In this document: positions 60,189 through 64,000 of the stretch, one piece after another
Layout of the letters: each line of letters begins with the position of its first letter
Position numbering within the stretch: position 1 is the stretch's first letter
NCBI GenBank assembly: GCA_965276715.1
Contig: OZ255622.1
Location: 1-64,000 of the forward strand
Direction: 5' to 3'
Source: CAXTPV01 sp965276715
GTDB lineage: Bacteria; Pseudomonadota; Alphaproteobacteria; Acetobacterales; Acetobacteraceae
Length of the DNA: 64,000 nt
The notes under the pieces: generated by a model
What the model was told of the DNA's origin: nothing
What the model saw: the letters and a program-made list of their open reading frames with translations, nothing else
The model's database searches: none
Position numbers and translations under genes: made by a program

Positions 60189-61916
60189 CTACCGCAGCAG
60201 GTTCGAGCGCGCGAGTTCGATCACCTCGTCGCCCCGCCCGCTCATCACCGCCTTGAGCATGTAGAGCGTGAAGCCCTTCGCCATGCCCGCCGTCACCTTG
60301 GGCGGCATCGCGAGCTCCATCCGGTTGACCACCGCATCGATCAGTACCGGGCCCGGATGCGCCAGCGCCTCGGCGATCTTCATCTCGACGTCGGCCGGAT
60401 CGTCGATCCGCACGCCATGGATGCCCACGACGCGCGCCATCGCCGCGAAATCCGGGTTCTCGAGCGCGGTCCCGGTGTCGACGAAACCCGACGATTTCTG
60501 CTCGAGCTCGATGAAGCCGAGCGAGCCGTTGTTGAACACCACGATCTTGACCGGCAGGCCGAGCTGCCTGGCCGACAGCAGGTCGCCCATCAGCATCGTG
60601 AAGCCGCCGTCGCCAGACAGCGACACCACCTGGCGCCCTGGAAACGCCGCCTGCGCGCCGAGCGCCTGCGGCATCGCGTTGGCCATCGAGCCATGCCAGA
60701 ACGAGCCGATCAGCCGGCGCTTGCCGTTCATCGCCAGATAGCGCGCCGCCCACACCGTCGGCAGGCCGACGTCGCAGGTGAAGATCGCATCCTGGGCCGC
60801 CGTCTCGCTCAGCACGCGGGCCACATGCTGCGGGTGCACCCGTCCGCCGGGCCGCCCGTCGGCGAGCTCGTCGAGGCTGTAGCGCGCATCCTGGTAGTGC
60901 GCCACGCAGGTTCGCAGGTGCGTGCCGTCCTTGCGGCCCGCCAGGCGCGGCAGCAGCGCCTCGATCGTCGAGCGGACATCGCCGATCACGCCCAACTCGA
61001 TCGGCGTCCGCCGCCCGATCGCCTCGGGTCGGACATCCACCTGCGCCACACGCGCGCCCTTCGGATAGAACTGCGTGTAGGGGAAGTCGGTCCCCAGCAT
61101 CAGCAGCGCGTCGCAGCTTCCCATCGCGTAGTAGCCCGATGAGAACCCGATTAGCCCCGTCATGCCGACATCGTGCGGGTTGTCCCACTCGACATGCTCC
61201 TTGCCGCGCAGTGCGTGCACCACCGGCGCCTGCAGGGCCGTGGCAAGTGCCACCACCTCGTCGTGCGCGCCCTCGCAGCCGCGCCCGCACAGCAGCGTCA
61301 CCCGGGCCGCGTCGTTCAACAGGGCCGCCAGCCGGTCCAGCGTCCGCGCCGGCGGCGTGACGGCCGGCGGTTCGAGCAGGATGCCCATCGGATGCGGCGC
61401 CGGTGCGTCGGCCGCCGCCTGCAACGCCACGTCGCCCGGGATCACCACCACGCAGACGCAGCGTTCGGCGACCGCGCGCCGGATCGCGATCTCCAGCACG
61501 CGCGGCATCTGCGCCGGGCTCGAGACCAGCTCGCAATAGGAACTGCATTCGAGGAACAACTGCTCCGGATGCGTCTCCTGGAAATAACCCGACCCGATCT
61601 CAGGCGATGGGATGTGCGCCGCGATCGCCACCACCGGCAGGCGCGAGCGGTGACAGTCGAACAGTCCGTTGATCAAATGCAGGTTGCCGGGCCCGCAGCT
61701 CCCGGCGCAGATCGCGACCTCGCCCGTCACGTGCGCGTCGCCGCCGGCGGCGAAGGCCGCGACCTCCTCGTGGCGCATATGCAGCCATTGGATGCCGCCA
61801 TGCCGCCGCAGCGAATCGGTCAAGCCGTTCAGGCTGTCGCCCACGATGCCGTAGATCCGGCGAACGCCGGCGGCCGAGAGTGTCTCGACCATCTGGTCTG
61901 CAACGGTCTTGCCCAT
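60189..61916 (-). CDS. poxB: Pyruvate dehydrogenase (quinone), pyruvate oxidase PoxB
   Basis: A 575-residue ThDP/FAD enzyme that decarboxylates pyruvate to acetate and passes electrons to ubiquinone. Near full-length agreement with E. coli PoxB: MRHEEVAAFAAGGDAHVTGE, CAGSCGPGNLHLINGLFDCH, GSGYFQETHPEQLF, ALRGKEHVEWDNPHDVGMTG, ThDP motif SGDGGFTMLMGDLLSARQLG, and the C-terminal lipid-binding peptide KGFTLYMLKAVMSGRGDEVI ending in ARSNLLR. ATG 61916 matches the family start; ATG 61934 is an alternative. Its upstream region abuts the Tn3 remnant, so its promoter may be of mixed origin. Confidence 0.94.
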   Translation of the reverse strand: MGKTVADQMVETLSAAGVRRIYGIVGDSLNGLTDSLRRHGGIQWLHMRHEEVAAFAAGGDAHVTGEVAICAGSCGPGNLHLINGLFDCHRSRLPVVAIAAHIPSPEIGSGYFQETHPEQLFLECSSYCELVSSPAQMPRVLEIAIRRAVAERCVCVVVIPGDVALQAAADAPAPHPMGILLEPPAVTPPARTLDRLAALLNDAARVTLLCGRGCEGAHDEVVALATALQAPVVHALRGKEHVEWDNPHDVGMTGLIGFSSGYYAMGSCDALLMLGTDFPYTQFYPKGARVAQVDVRPEAIGRRTPIELGVIGDVRSTIEALLPRLAGRKDGTHLRTCVAHYQDARYSLDELADGRPGGRVHPQHVARVLSETAAQDAIFTCDVGLPTVWAARYLAMNGKRRLIGSFWHGSMANAMPQALGAQAAFPGRQVVSLSGDGGFTMLMGDLLSARQLGLPVKIVVFNNGSLGFIELEQKSSGFVDTGTALENPDFAAMARVVGIHGVRIDDPADVEMKIAEALAHPGPVLIDAVVNRMELAMPPKVTAGMAKGFTLYMLKAVMSGRGDEVIELARSNLLR

Positions 61917-61980
61917 GTCACCGACCCCGCTCATTGATGACGATGCCGTCGGACAGGATGCCGTCTTCGGGCCGAAGCCA

Positions 61981-62268
61981 TCAATCCCTCTCGGAACGCC
62001 GGCCCTCTCGGAACACGGGCCCTCTCGGAACGCGGGATGCGCCAGCCCGATCGGCGCGTGCGCCCGCTGCGTCGAGGACAGCCCCATCATATTGCCGAAA
62101 GCAAAGCTGCACGGCGAAGCCAAGGCGGTTCATGCTGCGGCGCTTGGCTCGTACGAGCAGCAGGTCCTCCGGACTGAGCACGTAGTGCCTGGCCGTCTCG
62201 GCGAGCGTGGTCGGGATTTCGAACAGGCGAGCGCGTGGCTCGACGGACAGGAGGGAACGGCGGGACAT
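61981..62268 (-). pseudogene. tnpA: Tn3-family transposase, N-terminal fragment
   Basis: From ATG 62268 the first 60 or so residues, MSRRSLLSVEPRARLFEIPT then LSPEDLLLVRAKRRSMNRLG and FAVQLCFRQYDG, match the DUF4158 N-terminus of Tn3-family transposases (normally about 1000 residues). Homology stops near 62085 and the frame runs through unrelated sequence with the tandem repeats to a stop at 61981. More than 90 percent of the transposase is missing. Confidence 0.8.
61986..62036. repeat. Three tandem copies of a 17-bp unit
   Basis: CCCTCTCGGAACGCCGG (61986-62002), CCCTCTCGGAACACGGG (62003-62019) and CCCTCTCGGAACGCGGG (62020-62036) are head-to-tail with one or two differences. They lie at the junction between the poxB upstream region and the transposase fragment. 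Confidence 0.85.
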
Positions 62269-62383
62269 GGGACCTCAGCGCGGAATGCGAGCCCGTTCGT
62301 AAGCTGCTTGCCTTTCGGTAGCGTTCCGCAACAAAGTATTGAAAGCAAAAGCCGCAGGCTGCACCGTGGCCGTCAAACCCTTG

Positions 62384-62401
62384 CGCAAACGACCGTTTGC
62401 G
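62384..62401. repeat. Palindrome in the tnpA-tnpR gap, res-like subsite
   Basis: CGCAAAC (62384-62390) and GTTTGCG (62395-62401) are perfect inverted arms around GACC. The position, about 45 bp upstream of the resolvase start, fits a resolvase-binding subsite; the 178-bp gap 62269-62446 would be the res region. Confidence 0.5.
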
Positions 62402-62446
62402 AAAGACCTCGACACGACCGCGCGACGCGGCAGTCCTGGCGACAGA

Positions 62447-63048
62447 ATGCTGCTCGGGTATGCCCGCGTCTCGAAGGGCGATGAGCAAAACAACGTGCTC
62501 CAAGCCAGGGCGCTCCGGGCGGCCAGCTGCCGCAAGCTGTTCGAGGAGGCGGCATCTGGCGGCCGTTGGGACAGGCCGGAGCTGCACCGCATGCTCGACC
62601 AACTCCGCGAGCGCGACACAGTGGTAGTCTGGAACCTCGATAGGCTCTCACGGTCGCTCAAGGACGTGCTGCACATCATGGAGCGCGTCGCCGAAGCAGG
62701 CGCCGGCTTCCGATCCCTGACGGAGAACATCGACACCACTACCGCCGCCGGCCGGATGATGATGCAGATGGTCGGCTCCTTCGCCGAATTCGAACGCCCA
62801 TGATCCGGGAACGTACCTCGGCCGGGATCGCCGCCGCCCGAGCCGAGGGACGCATGGGTGGGCGCCGCCCGAAGCTGACCAAGGCGCAGCAGGTCGACAT
62901 CGTGGAGAACGTGCTGTCAGGGCGGCCTACCGCGGCGGACATGGCCCGGCTTTACAAGGTGAGCCAGCCGACGATCAGCCGGATCGTCGCGGTGCACCGG
63001 GTGGCCGGAACTGCCAGGGCCAGACCGGTCGCCGAGCGGAGGAGATAG
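62447..63048 (+). pseudogene. tnpR: Serine recombinase/resolvase, frameshifted
   Basis: The first part (62447-62803) has the catalytic domain: MLLGYARVSKGDEQNNVLQA (Ser nucleophile in YARVSKG), VVWNLDRLSRSLKDVLHIM and GRMMMQMVGSFAEFER, then stops at TGA 62801-62803. The rest continues in another frame from ATG 62800: MIRERTSAGIAAARAEGRMG, then the helix-turn-helix MARLYKVSQPTISRIVAVHR. In resolvases the sequence reads FERAMIRERT without break; one base appears lost near 62796. The ATGA overlap could still allow the two parts to be made separately. Confidence 0.85.
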
Positions 63049-63055
63049 AGCCACC

Positions 63056-64000
63056 ATGGCATTCCCTGCCGCGGCTCCTGGCGACGACACCTTTGTCGGC
63101 CTGATCATGCTGGAGCAGCCGCCGGACTGGTGGCTGCCGCCAGGCTTCACGCTTTCACCGAACGGTGCCACCCCGCTCCAGGCAACCGACCCCGCCGGCA
63201 ATGCCTGCTTCGTCTACGCGATACCCGGCTACCAGCCGTCGCAGCAGCAGGTCGACACTGTCGCGGACGTCATCGAACGCGAACTGGGACCGGTCCCGCG
63301 CGAGGGCCTCGATCCCAGCGTCTACCGGTTCGTGAGCGCCGACCGGGATACGCCGATCGGTCTGATCAACCGGGCCATCCTCTATCCGATCGACCAGGCG
63401 GCGCTGCTGCTTCACCTGGCATCCTACGGGATCGATGCGACGATCGTAGGGAGCACGGAACTTGCGGCGCGCCGGGGCTGGATGGAGGAAACGAGCGCAG
63501 GCCGGCTCAGACGCGATCTCGGTCTGCTCACCATCGTCCTCGGCGCCGAAGCGGGAAGGGCGCCGGAGGTGTCTTCGGCGGCGCTGCGCACAACCGCAAG
63601 CCGTGCGGCAGTCCTCTCGCGCGCTTCAGGAGGCGTATTGTCGCCGATCGTGCTCCGCGCCGAGCGAGCGACCGGGTTGCCGTTCGGACGCATGTTTCGC
63701 GTCGTCGACCTCGTGGAGGCGGACCCGGCGCTGCCGGGGTCGGCGATGCAAGGCCGCACTGTACAGGGCTGGCTCTCGCGCATCCGCGCCGGACAGGCGT
63801 TCGACCGGGCTCAAGCGCGGCAATATCAGTTCAACCAAGTTTACATCGTAAAAGATAGTGGACGGGGCTACTGGATTCTCGATTCCTACGGGCCCTCCAA
63901 TCCAGCGTTCGGAGCCGGACCGGTCTCCCGCAAGTTCACTCAGTTGGCCGATATCCGGATCGAGTCCGCCGCAAGCATGCTGCAGGAAGCCTACCGCAAG
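63056..64000 (+). CDS. Large protein of unknown function with toxin-like C-terminal motifs, partial at the right edge
   Basis: From ATG 63056, with GGAGGA upstream, 315 codons remain open to the window end. It begins MAFPAAAPGDDTFVGLIMLE. No enzyme motif is recognised in the first 240 residues. The last 75 visible residues, AGQAFDRAQARQYQFNQVYI, GRGYWILDSYGPSNP and VSRKFTQLADIRIESAASML, resemble a module I recall from polymorphic and secreted toxins (predicted nuclease-like). It starts 7 nt after the resolvase remnant, so it may be transposon cargo or be transcribed with it. Function remains open; the C-terminus and any immunity gene lie beyond the window. Confidence 0.6.
   Translation, partial: MAFPAAAPGDDTFVGLIMLEQPPDWWLPPGFTLSPNGATPLQATDPAGNACFVYAIPGYQPSQQQVDTVADVIERELGPVPREGLDPSVYRFVSADRDTPIGLINRAILYPIDQAALLLHLASYGIDATIVGSTELAARRGWMEETSAGRLRRDLGLLTIVLGAEAGRAPEVSSAALRTTASRAAVLSRASGGVLSPIVLRAERATGLPFGRMFRVVDLVEADPALPGSAMQGRTVQGWLSRIRAGQAFDRAQARQYQFNQVYIVKDSGRGYWILDSYGPSNPAFGAGPVSRKFTQLADIRIESAASMLQEAYRK

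Larger units (their letters stand above)
61986..63048. mobile_element. Remnant of a Tn3-family transposon
   Basis: A divergent tnpA fragment and frameshifted tnpR with a res-like gap between them is the Tn3-family layout. The left part is cut off within tnpA near 62085; no 38-bp terminal inverted repeat is recognised within the window, so the outer limits are only approximate. The gene at 63056 may be its cargo or a neighbour. Confidence 0.65.

Overview
The window is high-GC, densely packed chromosomal DNA from an alphaproteobacterium, most likely of the Acetobacteraceae/Rhodospirillales type. The evidence is the gene orders yceD-rpmF-plsX-fabH-ihfA-merR, pcm-tolC-popZ-valS, argS-SPOR-nagZ-scpA-scpB-tatB-tatC-serS and a petP-petR-like regulator pair, plus a GC-rich double-hairpin intergenic repeat that I recall from Acetobacteraceae. 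No genus can be named from the sequence alone. Most genes overlap by 4 nt (ATGA, GTGA, TTGA) or are separated by a few bases, so long operons dominate.

Layout. 1-3770: partial ilvE facing a MarR / response regulator / histidine kinase / membrane methyltransferase operon. 3771-8283: bamE, then the YceD-L32-PlsX-FabH-IHF-MerR lipid and translation operon. 8358-10370: tRNA-Pro(GGG) and tRNA-Cys(GCA) bracket a small phage-lysis-like cassette (holin-like protein, papain-like peptidase, lipoprotein). 10516-16256: pcm, tolC, popZ, valS. 16260-20226: a carotenoid oxygenase facing three short-chain dehydrogenases. 20281-25159: ilvD, xthA, erpA, dgt, psiE. 25245-34424: argS, SPOR protein, nagZ, scpAB, tatBC, serS, interrupted between tatC and serS by a lower-GC insert coding for a pesticin-type lysozyme and a small exported partner. 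34429-43462: an NCS1 permease, a metallo-hydrolase, and a divergent catabolic locus (ribose/fructose-type ABC transporter, DhaK/DhaL-type kinase, an LsrF aldolase/thiolase very close to E. coli LsrF, and a dehydrogenase). 43520-49395: sedolisin peptidase, SDR, a shortened GH35 glycosidase relative, and a quinone-oxidoreductase-like MDR protein. 49397-55753: DUF815 ATPase, yajC, sodB, a squalene/phytoene synthase-like protein, an SPFH protein, a HAD hydrolase and an AI-2E family protein. 55758-60082: a YefM-YoeB toxin-antitoxin pair and a complete sulfate ABC importer. 60189-64000: poxB, a decayed Tn3-family element, and a large partial gene with a toxin-like look at the window edge.

The accessory signals most worth checking are the lysozyme/partner insert at 31.4-33.0 kb, the LsrF-DhaKL locus, the right-edge gene behind the Tn3 resolvase remnant, and the GH35 relative that lacks the segment carrying its acid/base glutamate. 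Three copies of a double-hairpin repeat lie at 22.1, 31.4 and 39.5 kb, two of them at edges of accessory or catabolic blocks. Long antisense reading frames are common because of the GC content and were left out.
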